In this document: piece after piece, positions 51,036 to 60,857 of the stretch
Layout of the letters: the number at the start of each line of letters is the position of its first letter
Position numbering within the stretch: position 1 is the stretch's first letter
Source of the DNA: Bacteroidales bacterium
GTDB lineage: Bacteria > Bacteroidota > Bacteroidia > Bacteroidales > UBA4417
NCBI GenBank assembly: GCA_016707785.1
Contig: JADJGZ010000018.1
Location: forward strand, 1 to 64,000
Length of the DNA stretch: 64,000 nucleotides
Reading direction: 5' to 3'
The notes under the pieces: generated by a model
The model's database searches: none
Told to the model about the DNA's origin: nothing
The model's input: the letters and a program-made list of their open reading frames with translations, nothing else
Program-made: the position numbers and the translations under genes

Positions 51036-53939
51036 ATGACGAATAAATTCTATAACTCAATGATAACCAACAACTTTATTGATCGGCACAACGGTCCTGG
51101 AAAGAAGGAACTGGCAAAAATGCTTTCAACAATCGGAGTAACTTCTATTGATCAACTCATAGAAGAAACCGTCCCCTCATCCATCAGGTTACAAAAGCCT
51201 CTAAATCTACCTAAGGGATTAAACGAATATGAATTCCTCGAGCATATAAAAGCTCTGGCTTCAAAAAACAAAGTCTTCAAGTCCTATATTGGACAGGGAT
51301 ATTATAATACAATCACTCCAGGGGTAATCCTTAGGAATATATTTGAAAACCCGGGCTGGTACACTTCTTATACTCCATACCAGGCTGAAATTTCACAAGG
51401 CAGGCTTGAAGCTCTGCTTACTTTCCAGACCATGGTGATTGATCTCACCGGCATGCCCATTGCTAACGCATCTTTACTGGATGAAGCCACTGCTGCATCA
51501 GAAGCAATGATTATGCTTTATAATGCCAGATCCAGGGAAGCGGTAAAAAACAATGCAAATATCTTTATGGTTTCCAGGAATCTATTCCCACAGACCATCG
51601 AGGTTCTTAAAACCCGCTCTGCTCCACTCGGAATTGAAGTGAAAGTAAGTTGTACAAAGGAATTCGATATGAATCCTTCAGTGTTTGGGATTATGTTGCA
51701 ATATCCCAATCAATTTGGAGGCATCAATGATTATTCAGCAATCGTTCAAGCTGCCCATGAAAAGAATATTACTGTGGCTGTAGCGGCTGATCTTCTCAGT
51801 CTGACAATGCTTACTCCTCCTGGAGAATGGGGAGCTGATGTGGTTCTTGGAAGCACTCAACGTTTTGGAATTCCAATGGGTTTCGGTGGCCCTCATGCTG
51901 CCTTCTTCGCTACCAAAGAAGAGTATAAACGTTTTATCCCGGGCAGGATCATTGGCGTATCAGTGGATGCCCAGGGCAACAGGGCTCTTCGTATGGCTCT
52001 GCAAACCAGGGAACAACACATCAAACGCGAAAGAGCCACTTCAAACATATGCACAGCCCAGGCTTTACTGGCTATTATGGCAGGTATGTATTCTGTGTAT
52101 CACGGACCTGACAGGCTTAGACAGATAGCCAGGCATATTAATATACTTACAGCAGTATTGGCCCAGGAAATGGCCCAATATGATTACAAACAATTAAATA
52201 CCAATTTCTTCGATACCGTATTGGTTGAGATTCCGGAAGGTTCAAGTATGGATGCTATCCGTAAACTGGCAACTGAGAGCCATGTGAACTTCCGGTATAT
52301 TGACTCTAAACAACTGGTAATCAGTCTCGATGAAACAACTACCCTGGAAGATGTAAACCTCATACTCCATATATTTGCTTCTGCCAGTAACAGGCAATTC
52401 TCTGAATTTGTGTGTGACCCGGCTGTTTGTGGACTCATGAGATCCTTTGATGAAAAATTTGATCGAAAGAGTGCTTACCTCACTGCACCGGTTTTTAATA
52501 GCTATCATTCGGAAACTGAAATGATGAGGTTCCTGAAGAAATTGGAGAACCGTGATCTGGCATTAAACCGTTCCATGATCCCTCTTGGATCCTGCACAAT
52601 GAAACTGAATGCAGTGGTTGAACTTATGCCTTTGAGCTGGCCCGAATTTGGGGCTATTCATCCATTTGTCCCGGCAAACCAGGCAGAAGGCTACCTCAGC
52701 ATGATCAATGAATTGGAAAAAGCATTATGTGAAATCACAGGTTTTACAGCTATCTCCTTCCAGCCTAACTCAGGAGCTTCCGGTGAATATACCGGACTTC
52801 TGGTGATTGCCGCCTATCATGCAAGTATGGGTCAAAGCCATAGAAATATTTGCCTCATCCCTGCTTCCGCTCATGGCACTAACCCTGCCAGTGCCGCTAT
52901 GGCTGGAATGAGTGTGGTGGTTGTTAAAACCGATGTGAACGGGAATATCGATACCCAGGATCTAAAAGAAAAAGCTGAAAAGCATAAGGATCAACTGGCT
53001 GCCCTGATGGTCACCTACCCTTCCACTCATGGGGTTTTCGAGGAAAATATCCTTGAAATTGTCTCCATCATTCATGAAAATGGCGGACAGGTATACATGG
53101 ATGGCGCTAATATGAATGCCCAGGTTGGACTTACCAATCCGGGTATTATAGGGGCTGATGTTTGTCACCTGAATCTCCATAAAACCTTTGCCATTCCTCA
53201 TGGTGGAGGAGGCCCGGGTGTTGGCCCCATCGGTGTTGCCAGTCACCTGGTACCATTCCTTCCCGGGCATTGTGAGTTTAAGGTTGGCGGTGAACAAGCC
53301 ATTTCAGCTGTTGCAGCAGCCCCATTTGGCAGTGCTCTCATTCTGCCAATTTCTTATGCTTATATCAAATTACTGGGAGGAGAAGGGCTGACTGATGCCA
53401 CGAAATATGCCATATTGAATGCCAACTATTTGAGGGCTCGCCTGCAAGGACATTACAAAATCCTCTATACCGGAAGAAAAGGGCATGTTGCCCATGAGAT
53501 GATTCTTGATTGCAATCAATTCCTGAAGACCGCAGATGTGGCTGTGATTGATATAGCAAAACGATTGATGGATTATGGATTCCACGCCCCAACAGTGGCT
53601 TTCCCTGTTATTGGCACACTGATGGTAGAACCTACTGAAAGCGAGCCGCTATCGGAATTGGATCGCTTTGCCGATGCAATGATTGATATCAGGAAAGATA
53701 TTACCCTGCTTGAAGAGGGGAAAGTTGACAAATCCATCAACGTGATCAAAAAAGCCCCACACACAGTAGCAATGGTTACAGCTGACAATTGGGACTTTCC
53801 TTATTCGAGAGAAAAAGCCGCATTCCCGCTGCCTTGTGCCAGGGAAGATAAATACTGGCCGGCTGTTACCAGGATTGATGATGCTTTTGGCGACAGAAAT
53901 CTCGTTTGCTCCTGCGCACCAATTGAGGACTATCAATAG
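51036..53939 (+). CDS. gcvP: Glycine dehydrogenase (decarboxylating), P-protein of the glycine cleavage system
   Basis: 967 residues, the full-length fused P1+P2 form. Each half has the PLP-fold. The N-terminal half carries YIGQGYYNTITPGVILRN and QAEISQGRLEALLTFQ. The C-terminal half carries SCTMKLNA, SAHGTNPASAAMAGM and the PLP lysine K716 in LNLHKTFAIPHGGGGPG. It decarboxylates glycine and passes the aminomethyl group to GcvH. gcvT and gcvH are not in the window, but the lipoamide dehydrogenase (L-protein type) gene lies 5.4 kb downstream. ATG 51060 (MITNNFIDRHNG) is a possible second start. A strong hairpin terminator follows. Confidence 0.97.
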   Translation: MTNKFYNSMITNNFIDRHNGPGKKELAKMLSTIGVTSIDQLIEETVPSSIRLQKPLNLPKGLNEYEFLEHIKALASKNKVFKSYIGQGYYNTITPGVILRNIFENPGWYTSYTPYQAEISQGRLEALLTFQTMVIDLTGMPIANASLLDEATAASEAMIMLYNARSREAVKNNANIFMVSRNLFPQTIEVLKTRSAPLGIEVKVSCTKEFDMNPSVFGIMLQYPNQFGGINDYSAIVQAAHEKNITVAVAADLLSLTMLTPPGEWGADVVLGSTQRFGIPMGFGGPHAAFFATKEEYKRFIPGRIIGVSVDAQGNRALRMALQTREQHIKRERATSNICTAQALLAIMAGMYSVYHGPDRLRQIARHINILTAVLAQEMAQYDYKQLNTNFFDTVLVEIPEGSSMDAIRKLATESHVNFRYIDSKQLVISLDETTTLEDVNLILHIFASASNRQFSEFVCDPAVCGLMRSFDEKFDRKSAYLTAPVFNSYHSETEMMRFLKKLENRDLALNRSMIPLGSCTMKLNAVVELMPLSWPEFGAIHPFVPANQAEGYLSMINELEKALCEITGFTAISFQPNSGASGEYTGLLVIAAYHASMGQSHRNICLIPASAHGTNPASAAMAGMSVVVVKTDVNGNIDTQDLKEKAEKHKDQLAALMVTYPSTHGVFEENILEIVSIIHENGGQVYMDGANMNAQVGLTNPGIIGADVCHLNLHKTFAIPHGGGGPGVGPIGVASHLVPFLPGHCEFKVGGEQAISAVAAAPFGSALILPISYAYIKLLGGEGLTDATKYAILNANYLRARLQGHYKILYTGRKGHVAHEMILDCNQFLKTADVAVIDIAKRLMDYGFHAPTVAFPVIGTLMVEPTESEPLSELDRFADAMIDIRKDITLLEEGKVDKSINVIKKAPHTVAMVTADNWDFPYSREKAAFPLPCAREDKYWPAVTRIDDAFGDRNLVCSCAPIEDYQ

Positions 53940-53990
53940 TGACAATTCAAGATATTTAAACTCGCAACAAAGTACAGAATACATACTATC

Positions 53991-54047
53991 AACGTTTTAT
54001 CAGGCCAATACATTCTAAGGCTCTGATAAAACGTTGTTGTTTTTTCC
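53991..54047 (+). terminator. Rho-independent terminator after gcvP
   Basis: AACGTTTTATCAG (53991-54003) and CTGATAAAACGTT (54023-54035) form a perfect 13-pair stem with a 19-base loop, followed by GTTGTTTTTT. The stem is AT-rich but long. Confidence 0.85.
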
Positions 54048-54095
54048 GGTTGAAAACTTAACCTGGCCATGTCACCATCCTTGTAAATATTGCAT

Positions 54096-54103
54096 TAATT
54101 TTG
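54096..54103 (+). promoter_or_regulatory. Predicted -7 box TAATTTTG for CPA2 antiporter
   Basis: Exact TAnnTTTG, 30 bases before ATG 54134. Confidence 0.45.
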
Positions 54104-54133
54104 CATCGCTTATAAATATGATGATCGCTTTTC

Positions 54134-56338
54134 ATGAAAATAGCTCGAAATTCCATCTTTTATCTCACGACAATAGTGGTGTTTCTCATTTCTATATGGT
54201 TGATTTTGCAGAAAGGAAAGGATCTCGAAATTCTTCACAGAGGTGCCATAAATCCATCAACACTTAACCAGGAAATAACTCATGATTCAGTTGGTATTTG
54301 GGGGCAACTAACAGAGAGTGTTCATGAAAGCTTTCAACATCCCCTCAGTATTCTGCTCCTACAAATACTCATCATAATTCTGATCAGCAGGTTATTCGCT
54401 TTTCTCTTTCAAAAAATTAAACAACCTGCCGTAATAGGAGAAGTAATGGCCGGTATCCTTTTAGGACCCTCTTTTCTGGGTTTATTCTTTCCGGGCATTT
54501 TTACCTTTGTATTTCCGCAAGACTCATTAGTTAACCTTCAGTTCCTAAGCCAGATAGGCTTAATCCTTTTCATGTTTATTATTGGAATGGAGCTTGATCT
54601 CAAACTACTCCGTAATACAGCAGGAACAGCAGTATTAGTAAGTCACGCAAGCATTATTTTCCCATACCTCCTCGGAGTAATCCTGTCCTTGTTTCTTTTT
54701 GTTGATTATGCCCCTGCAAATATTGGTTTTCTCCCCTTTGCTCTGTTCATGGGAATTTCAATGAGTATCACAGCATTTCCGATACTTGCACGCATCCTGC
54801 AGGAAAGAGGATTGACAAAAACCCCTCTGGGTGTGATGTCACTCACTTGTGGAGCTATTGATGACGTAACCGCCTGGGCTGCCCTTGCTGCGGTGATTGC
54901 AATAGTAAAATCGGGCTCAATGATTGGAGCAATTTCTACTATTGGCTTTACTGTAATTTATATGGTCGTCATGTTGTACCTGGTTCAACCGTTCCTTATC
55001 AAGGTAGGGAAAATCTATATTTCAAGGGAGACGATCAATAAGACCCTGGTTGCACTCATTTTTGCCCTGCTGCTTTTCTCTGCATATATTACAGAAACCA
55101 TAGGTATTCATGCTCTTTTCGGAGCTTTTGTTGCCGGTTTGATCATGCCTCACAACCTGGACTTCAAGAAAAACCTTATTGAAAAAATTGAAGACATAAG
55201 TTTGGTTCTTTTCCTTCCGTTGTTTTTCGCATTTACCGGCTTGAGAACTCAAATCAACTTATTGAATGAAGGCCATTTATGGCAGGTATTCTTCTGGGTT
55301 CTGGGAATTGCCATACTGGGAAAATTCGGAGGGAGTGCATTGGCTGCAAGGTTTGGCGGGTTATCCTGGAAAATCTCCCTCTCAATCGGGGCGCTGATGA
55401 ATACCCGGGGTCTTATACAGTTAGTTGTCCTGAATATTGGATATGAATTGGGTATACTTTCGCCGCAGATTTTTGCAATCCTGGTGCTTATGGCATTGAT
55501 TACCACCTTCATGACAACGCCTTCTTTACAACTTATTGAATATCTTTTCCAGAAAAAAGCAAGAGCTGTCGCAGATAAAATATTGCAACCCTTCAGGATT
55601 TTGATCTCGTTCGGACCTCCGGCAATGGGTAGTACCCTGCTAAAATTGGCTCAGCAGATTTCTCCACCAGATCCTAGCCTGGATAACAATCAATATGCTG
55701 CGATTCACCTGACTCCAAGTGCTGAAGTTCATCCGGCACAAGCTATTATCTTTGAAGAAGAGGGTTTTGCCCCGATACGAAAATCAGCCGAATCTGCCGG
55801 CCTCACAATAAACACAATCTATAAAGCAACCGATGATGTTCAGAATGAAATAGTTAGAACTGCCAATCGGGAAAAATATGACTTCCTGCTACTCGGCAGT
55901 GCCCGATCAGTATTTTCAGGTAATTACCTGGGAGGAAAAATTAAAAGAATGCTCGCAGACTGTAATTGCAACCTCGGAATTTTTGTTAATAAACAATATT
56001 CCGAAACAAACTCTGTCCTGATGTTAATTCCTGGTACTGCCAATACTTTTGCCATCCGCCTGATAAACAACTACATTGGTCGGAAAGAAACCAGCAGGAT
56101 TACTTTAATCAATTCAAAAGATACAGGTCTTCCTCCAGAATTGCCTAGTGAACTATCTGAAGATTCCCAGGCAAAACTTTCCTTACTACCCTACTCTGCA
56201 CTCATCCCGGAACTTCATGCAGAAAATGGATATGATCTGCTGGTTTTAGCCGTTGATGATTGGAAAGCCCTGTTTACGAATAAAAAATATGATCCTGAAA
56301 TACTACCCTCCGTCCTGATTCTCAAAATAAAGAACTGA
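54134..56338 (+). CDS. CPA2-family cation:proton antiporter with C-terminal USP-like domain
   Basis: 734 residues. After one N-terminal helix and a periplasmic stretch come about 12 membrane helices of the Na+/H+ exchanger fold (about 75-480; PAVIGEVMAGILLGPSFLGL, FIIGMELDLKLLRNT, SITAFPILARILQERGL, LTCGAIDDVTAWAALA with the Asp-Asp ion site, GAFVAGLIMP). The remaining 230 residues are cytosolic and look like two universal-stress-like halves (EKYDFLLLGSARSVFSGN). It exchanges K+ or Na+ for H+ across the inner membrane; the ion is not decided by sequence. An in-frame alternative start upstream was not needed. Confidence 0.9.
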   Translation: MKIARNSIFYLTTIVVFLISIWLILQKGKDLEILHRGAINPSTLNQEITHDSVGIWGQLTESVHESFQHPLSILLLQILIIILISRLFAFLFQKIKQPAVIGEVMAGILLGPSFLGLFFPGIFTFVFPQDSLVNLQFLSQIGLILFMFIIGMELDLKLLRNTAGTAVLVSHASIIFPYLLGVILSLFLFVDYAPANIGFLPFALFMGISMSITAFPILARILQERGLTKTPLGVMSLTCGAIDDVTAWAALAAVIAIVKSGSMIGAISTIGFTVIYMVVMLYLVQPFLIKVGKIYISRETINKTLVALIFALLLFSAYITETIGIHALFGAFVAGLIMPHNLDFKKNLIEKIEDISLVLFLPLFFAFTGLRTQINLLNEGHLWQVFFWVLGIAILGKFGGSALAARFGGLSWKISLSIGALMNTRGLIQLVVLNIGYELGILSPQIFAILVLMALITTFMTTPSLQLIEYLFQKKARAVADKILQPFRILISFGPPAMGSTLLKLAQQISPPDPSLDNNQYAAIHLTPSAEVHPAQAIIFEEEGFAPIRKSAESAGLTINTIYKATDDVQNEIVRTANREKYDFLLLGSARSVFSGNYLGGKIKRMLADCNCNLGIFVNKQYSETNSVLMLIPGTANTFAIRLINNYIGRKETSRITLINSKDTGLPPELPSELSEDSQAKLSLLPYSALIPELHAENGYDLLVLAVDDWKALFTNKKYDPEILPSVLILKIKN

Positions 56339-56357
56339 CGCTTTCAATCTGCATGGG

Positions 56358-57567
56358 TTATTTCTCAAGGTTTTCAAGGCACCATTGAATCTTTCTGCCA
56401 GGTCCTTTCAATATCATGGTCCAAACCAACGCTATATCTGATAAGTCCTGCTGATAATCCCATCTGTTTTTGAACATCTTCAGGCACTTCACTGGAAGTA
56501 CTTTTACCGGAATTGCTGAATAAAGTCTTGAAATAACCCAGGCTAACTGCAAGATATCCAACATCCTTCATCTCCATTAGTTCCATGAATTTGCCTGCAC
56601 GTTCAGCAGTATTGAGGTCGATTGCAAGCATGCCACCAAAACCGAAATCAGGATTCATCAGTCGTTTCATAGCTGCATATCCGGGATGAGATTCAAGACC
56701 CGGATAAATTACTCTGATACCGGCTTCCTGGAATTTACCTGCTAAAAAGGATGCATTCCTGCTATGTTGTTGCATCCGGATATGAAGGGTATGCAAGTTT
56801 TTCAGAATAGAGGATGATCGCAGGGGATCGAGTACAGGGCCTAAAAGCATTGCAGTGCCATTATTCACATCAATCAGGGAATTGATGAACTCAGCTGAGC
56901 CACAAACAGCGCCGGCTACACAATCATTCTTTCCGTTGATGAATTTTGTCAGGCTATAAACCACCACATGAGCACCCAACCTGGCAGGGGCAATAATCAT
57001 CGGTGTAAAAGTATTATCCACCACCAGTTTAATCCCATGTTTATTGGCAATAGTTGCCAAAGCTGGAATATCTGATATCTGTAACAATGGATTGGTCATC
57101 GACTCCGTATAGATGAGTCGGGTATTAGGGCGAACAGCTTTCTCAACAGCTTCTATATCAGTAATATCAACAAAGGAGACAGAAATATTGAACTTGGGAA
57201 GATAGTTCTGTAGAAATGCAAAAGTCCCTCCGTAAGTGGTCATACTCGACACAACATGATCCCCGCTGTTGCACATTTGCAATATTGTATTGGTAATTGC
57301 ACCCATGCCGGAAGCTGTCACCCAGCCTTCTTCTGTTCCTTCCATTGCTGCCAGGGCATCTGCCAGGTATTTATTACTGGGATTCCAGTGCCTTGAATAC
57401 AGAAAACAGCCTTCTGTCTCACCATGAAAGGTTTCAGTCATGGTTTTTGCCTGCATAAAAGTATAGGTAGCCGAATCAGTAATGGATGGATTCACATCCC
57501 CATATTCTCCGAATTGCTTCAGATCAAAAATTGCATTCACCGGATCATGTTTCATAAAGCCTGACAT
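56358..57567 (-). CDS. Methionine gamma-lyase/cystathionine gamma-synthase-type PLP enzyme, frameshift at C-terminus
   Basis: The main frame gives 397 residues of the Cys/Met-metabolism PLP family. SRHWNPSNKYLADALAAMEG is near residue 58, VVDNTFTPMI at 182-191 and PLP lysine K208 in VYSLTKFINGKND. It ends GLDHDIERTWQKDSMVP at 56374. Dropping one G near 56392 continues as TWQKIQWCLENLEK to a stop at 56358, which is the normal family ending. The gene as read therefore has an altered last few residues. It may split methionine, homocysteine or cystathionine. The divergent Lrp-type gene at 57828 is probably its regulator. Confidence 0.85.
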
Positions 57568-57662
57568 TAATAATGTAGTTTAGAAAGATAGTATTGGATC
57601 AGGGATGAGTTTTAATTAAACCCGATTTATTGTCTGTCTGAATAGCCCCTCCAATTACGAGG

Positions 57663-57670
57663 CAAATCTA
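57663..57670 (-). promoter_or_regulatory. Predicted -7 box TAGATTTG for the PLP lyase
   Basis: Exact TAnnTTTG on the minus strand, 95 bases before the start at 57567, in the 260-base gap shared with the Lrp-type gene. Confidence 0.4.
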
Positions 57671-57827
57671 TCAGTATTTTAAATAATACCTGAAATATGT
57701 TACTATCTGTAACTATATTAAACATTTTATTTTAATTTCGAAACCTGAATCCACATTATTAGCGAATATTGTAACTAAAACAAACAATTATTTATCGATA
57801 ACTGTCAATCTAAAAGTAGCCAAATTC

Positions 57828-58289
57828 ATGAAAATAGATATGTTGGACAAACGCATCCTCGATTATCTCCTCAAGGATGCAAGGATGCCTTATCTTGAAA
57901 TTGCCCGCCGGTGCAAGGTTTCCGGAGCAGCAATCCATCAGCGAATACAAAAACTGAAAGAATCAGGGGTTATTTCATCCGCCCAGGTGGTACTTTCACC
58001 TAAAGGATTAGGATACATGACTTGTGCTTATATTGGGATACAGGTGAATCTGGTAAGCACAAGTACTCATGATGAAGTATTCCGTAAAATCCGGCATATA
58101 CCCGAAATCGTGGAATGTCACCATATCTCTGGTAAGTATTCCTTGCTCATTAAATTATATACGCAGAATAATGAGCATCTAAAAAAAATAATTGTAGAAC
58201 AGATTCAATCCATCCCAGAAATTACATTTACAGAGACCTTTATCTCACTGGAAGAAGGTTTCGACCGACAACTTCCGGTAATTATCTGA
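57828..58289 (+). CDS. Lrp/AsnC-family transcriptional regulator
   Basis: 153 residues, normal family length. Helix-turn-helix about 4-55 (LDKRILDYLLKDARMPYLEI, AIHQRIQKLKESGVISS), then the RAM ligand-binding/oligomerisation domain about 70-145 (ECHHISGKYSLLIKLYTQNN). Lrp proteins sense amino acids. Divergent placement beside a methionine-lyase-type gene suggests sulfur amino acid or branched 2-oxo-acid control. Regulation is inferred from position only. Confidence 0.92.
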   Translation: MKIDMLDKRILDYLLKDARMPYLEIARRCKVSGAAIHQRIQKLKESGVISSAQVVLSPKGLGYMTCAYIGIQVNLVSTSTHDEVFRKIRHIPEIVECHHISGKYSLLIKLYTQNNEHLKKIIVEQIQSIPEITFTETFISLEEGFDRQLPVII

Positions 58290-58425
58290 TTCCAAAGTCT
58301 ATAGTTCCTTTCATTTTCGCACCGCTACCCATTCACAAACATCAATCGATATCCTGACATGGAAGGAATCATGAAAATAGATTACTTTTACCGTTGAAAA
58401 CCAATCACTTTAACCAAATCTTATC

Positions 58426-59133
58426 ATGAAAAAAACATTCATCATTGCCCAGATTTTCTTATTGATTGTTTTAATGGCCTGTAAATCAGGAAAAAATGGA
58501 GACATTCCTGAAGGGGCTAAAGAAGGAAGTACCTATGGGGTAAAATCAGGCATTATCAAATACAAGCCTATGAATATGATGGGCATGACCCTTACACAGA
58601 CCGTCTTTTTTGATGATTATGGCAACCGCGAGACCAGGGAGATTATTACAGAAGGATCTATGATGGGTCAAACCATGAAAGTACATGCCTTTGATATTCG
58701 TGAAGGCCTGACTAACATCCATTATGAACTTGAAAACATGCAAAATGGTCAGAATATTGCTAAAAAGGAAGCTTATAAAGAATCCTTACCAAAGGAATTC
58801 CTTGCTCAGCAAAACCTGGCTGAACTAAGTGATGAATTGAAACAGAAGATGTCCTATAAAGAAGATGGAACCGAAACAATTGCCGGTATTAAGGGTACAA
58901 GATATACTATGATTCCTGATAGTTCAAACCCATCTATGATTGCTACTGGAGTTCATTACAAAAATGTTCCTTTGAAATTCGCTTTTGGAACAGTTGAAAT
59001 GATTGCTGATAAGGTTGAATTTGATGTTACGGTCCCTGCCGATAAATTCAAAGTCCCTGCAGACTTTAAAGTGATTGAAAAACAGCTGCCGGATGAATTA
59101 TTGAATGCCAATCCTGAAGATGAGAACAAGTAA
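58426..59133 (+). CDS. Predicted lipoprotein, DUF4412-like
   Basis: 235 residues with a lipoprotein signal (LLIVLMACKSG, acceptor C19). The mature part is made of beta strands (YGVKSGIIKYKPMNMMGMTL, TQTVFFDDYGNRETREI, AGIKGTRYTMIP), as in DUF4412/LolA-like periplasmic proteins. Methionine-rich strand pairs (MNMMGM, MMGQTMK) stand out. No catalytic site seen. Followed by a terminator, so a single-gene unit. Confidence 0.75.
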   Translation: MKKTFIIAQIFLLIVLMACKSGKNGDIPEGAKEGSTYGVKSGIIKYKPMNMMGMTLTQTVFFDDYGNRETREIITEGSMMGQTMKVHAFDIREGLTNIHYELENMQNGQNIAKKEAYKESLPKEFLAQQNLAELSDELKQKMSYKEDGTETIAGIKGTRYTMIPDSSNPSMIATGVHYKNVPLKFAFGTVEMIADKVEFDVTVPADKFKVPADFKVIEKQLPDELLNANPEDENK

Positions 59134-59151
59134 AAAACAAATAATTTAAAG

Positions 59152-59184
59152 AAAAAACCGGCCCCAAATAGCCGGTTTTTTCTT
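59152..59184 (+). terminator. Rho-independent terminator after lipoprotein gene
   Basis: AAAACCGGC and GCCGGTTTT pair across an eight-base loop with a following T-run. The gap to the lpd start holds no gene. Confidence 0.85.
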
Positions 59185-59364
59185 TCTCATTCTTAATCGG
59201 TTTTAACTTACCTTTAATATTAGATACTTTGCAAATTATTGCTACCCGAATAATTCAGTTCCAAGAGACTTATTCACCAACTGAAGTGAGATAATCAACA
59301 TTTCTGAAACAATCTTGTTAGATTTCAGGGTTTCCTTTTAGGCCATCCCTATTCATAAAATTGA

Positions 59365-59372
59365 TACTTTTG
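59365..59372 (+). promoter_or_regulatory. Predicted -7 box TACTTTTG for lpd
   Basis: Exact TAnnTTTG, 24 bases before ATG 59397. Confidence 0.5.
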
Positions 59373-59396
59373 TATTCAACTTAAAATGTGTTCTAA

Positions 59397-60788
59397 ATGA
59401 ACTATGATATTATTGTAATCGGCAGTGGACCAGGTGGTTACGTTGCCGCTATCCGTGCTTCACAACTTGGACTAAAAGTTGGAGTGGTTGAAAAAGCTGA
59501 ATTAGGGGGTATTTGCCTCAATTGGGGATGTATACCAACCAAAGCCTTGCTCAAAAGTGCCCAGGTATTTCATTATGCCAGCCATTTGAGTGACTATGGC
59601 GTTAAACTTACAGGTGAAGTATCTGCTGAGTTGCCTGCAATGGTGAAAAGAAGCAGGGATGTAGCCGAAGGAATGAGTAAAGGGATTCAGTTCCTGTTTA
59701 AAAAAAATAAAATTGACCACATTCCTGGATTCGGGAAATTAAAGCCAGGTAAAAAAGTTGAAGTCACTGATGCTGATGGCAAGACTACAGAAATCACAGC
59801 AAACCATATCATCATTGCCACAGGAGCCCGGTCCAGGGAACTTCCGAATCTGAAACAGGATGGAAAACAGATCATTGGTTATCGTGAAGCAATGACACTG
59901 CCGGAACAACCTAAGCGTATGGTGGTAGTAGGATCAGGGGCTATCGGTTCCGAATTTGCCTATTTCTATCAAACCATTGGTACTCAGGTTACATTGGTTG
60001 AATTCCTGCCTAATGTTGTGCCCATCGAAGATGAAGAAGTCTCCAAACAACTGGAGAGGAGTTTCAAGAAATCAGGCATGAAGGTTATGACCTCTTCAAC
60101 AGTTGAAAAGGTGGAAATCAAGAATAAAGTATGCATTGTCAGCATCAAAACAGCTAAAGGTGTTGAGACTGTTGAATGTGATATTGTCCTCTCAGCAGTT
60201 GGTATAGCTACTAATATTGAAGGAATTGGCCTCGAAGAAACGGGTATTAAGACTGAAAAAGGAAAAGTACTGGTTGATGATTTCTATAAAACAAATGTAG
60301 AAGGGTATTATGCTATTGGTGATATTGTTCATGGCCCGGCATTAGCACACGTTGCATCTCATGAAGGTATTACCTGTGTTGAGAAAATTGCAGGACTACA
60401 TGTTGAACCCATCGATTATTCAAATATTCCTGGCTGTACTTACACTCATCCGGAAATTGCTTCAGTTGGTATGACTGAAAAAGCCGCTAAGGAAGCCGGT
60501 TATGAAATCAAAGTCGGCAAATTCCCTTATACTGCCTCAGGAAAAGCCAGTGCCTCCGGGTCAAAAGAAGGGTTTATCAAGGTTATTTTCGATGCTAAAT
60601 ATGGTGAATGGCTGGGTGCTCATATGATTGGGGATAATGTAACGGAAATGATCGCTGAAGTAGTAGTTGCCCGCAAACTGGAAACTACGGGTCATGAAAT
60701 CATAAAATCGATACACCCGCATCCAACAATGAGTGAAGCTGTTATGGAAGCCGTTGCAGCTGCTTATGGTGAAGTGATTCATTTGTAA
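59397..60788 (+). CDS. lpdA: Dihydrolipoyl dehydrogenase
   Basis: 463 residues. FAD-binding IGSGPGGYVAAIRA at 8-21, redox-active disulfide C40/C45 in GGICLNWGCIPTK, NAD-binding VVVGSGAIGSEFAYFY near 178, second FAD motif YYAIGDIVHGPALAHVA near 305, and active-site His-Glu in HPHPTMSEAV near 443. It reoxidises lipoamide for 2-oxo-acid dehydrogenases or the glycine cleavage system. No E1/E2 genes adjoin, so it probably serves several complexes, gcvP included. Confidence 0.97.
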   Translation: MNYDIIVIGSGPGGYVAAIRASQLGLKVGVVEKAELGGICLNWGCIPTKALLKSAQVFHYASHLSDYGVKLTGEVSAELPAMVKRSRDVAEGMSKGIQFLFKKNKIDHIPGFGKLKPGKKVEVTDADGKTTEITANHIIIATGARSRELPNLKQDGKQIIGYREAMTLPEQPKRMVVVGSGAIGSEFAYFYQTIGTQVTLVEFLPNVVPIEDEEVSKQLERSFKKSGMKVMTSSTVEKVEIKNKVCIVSIKTAKGVETVECDIVLSAVGIATNIEGIGLEETGIKTEKGKVLVDDFYKTNVEGYYAIGDIVHGPALAHVASHEGITCVEKIAGLHVEPIDYSNIPGCTYTHPEIASVGMTEKAAKEAGYEIKVGKFPYTASGKASASGSKEGFIKVIFDAKYGEWLGAHMIGDNVTEMIAEVVVARKLETTGHEIIKSIHPHPTMSEAVMEAVAAAYGEVIHL

Positions 60789-60857
60789 TCCTGCATTCTG
60801 ACAAATAGAAAATAATCCCATACACAATCACCTCATTTTAAGCACTTTATTCAACCT

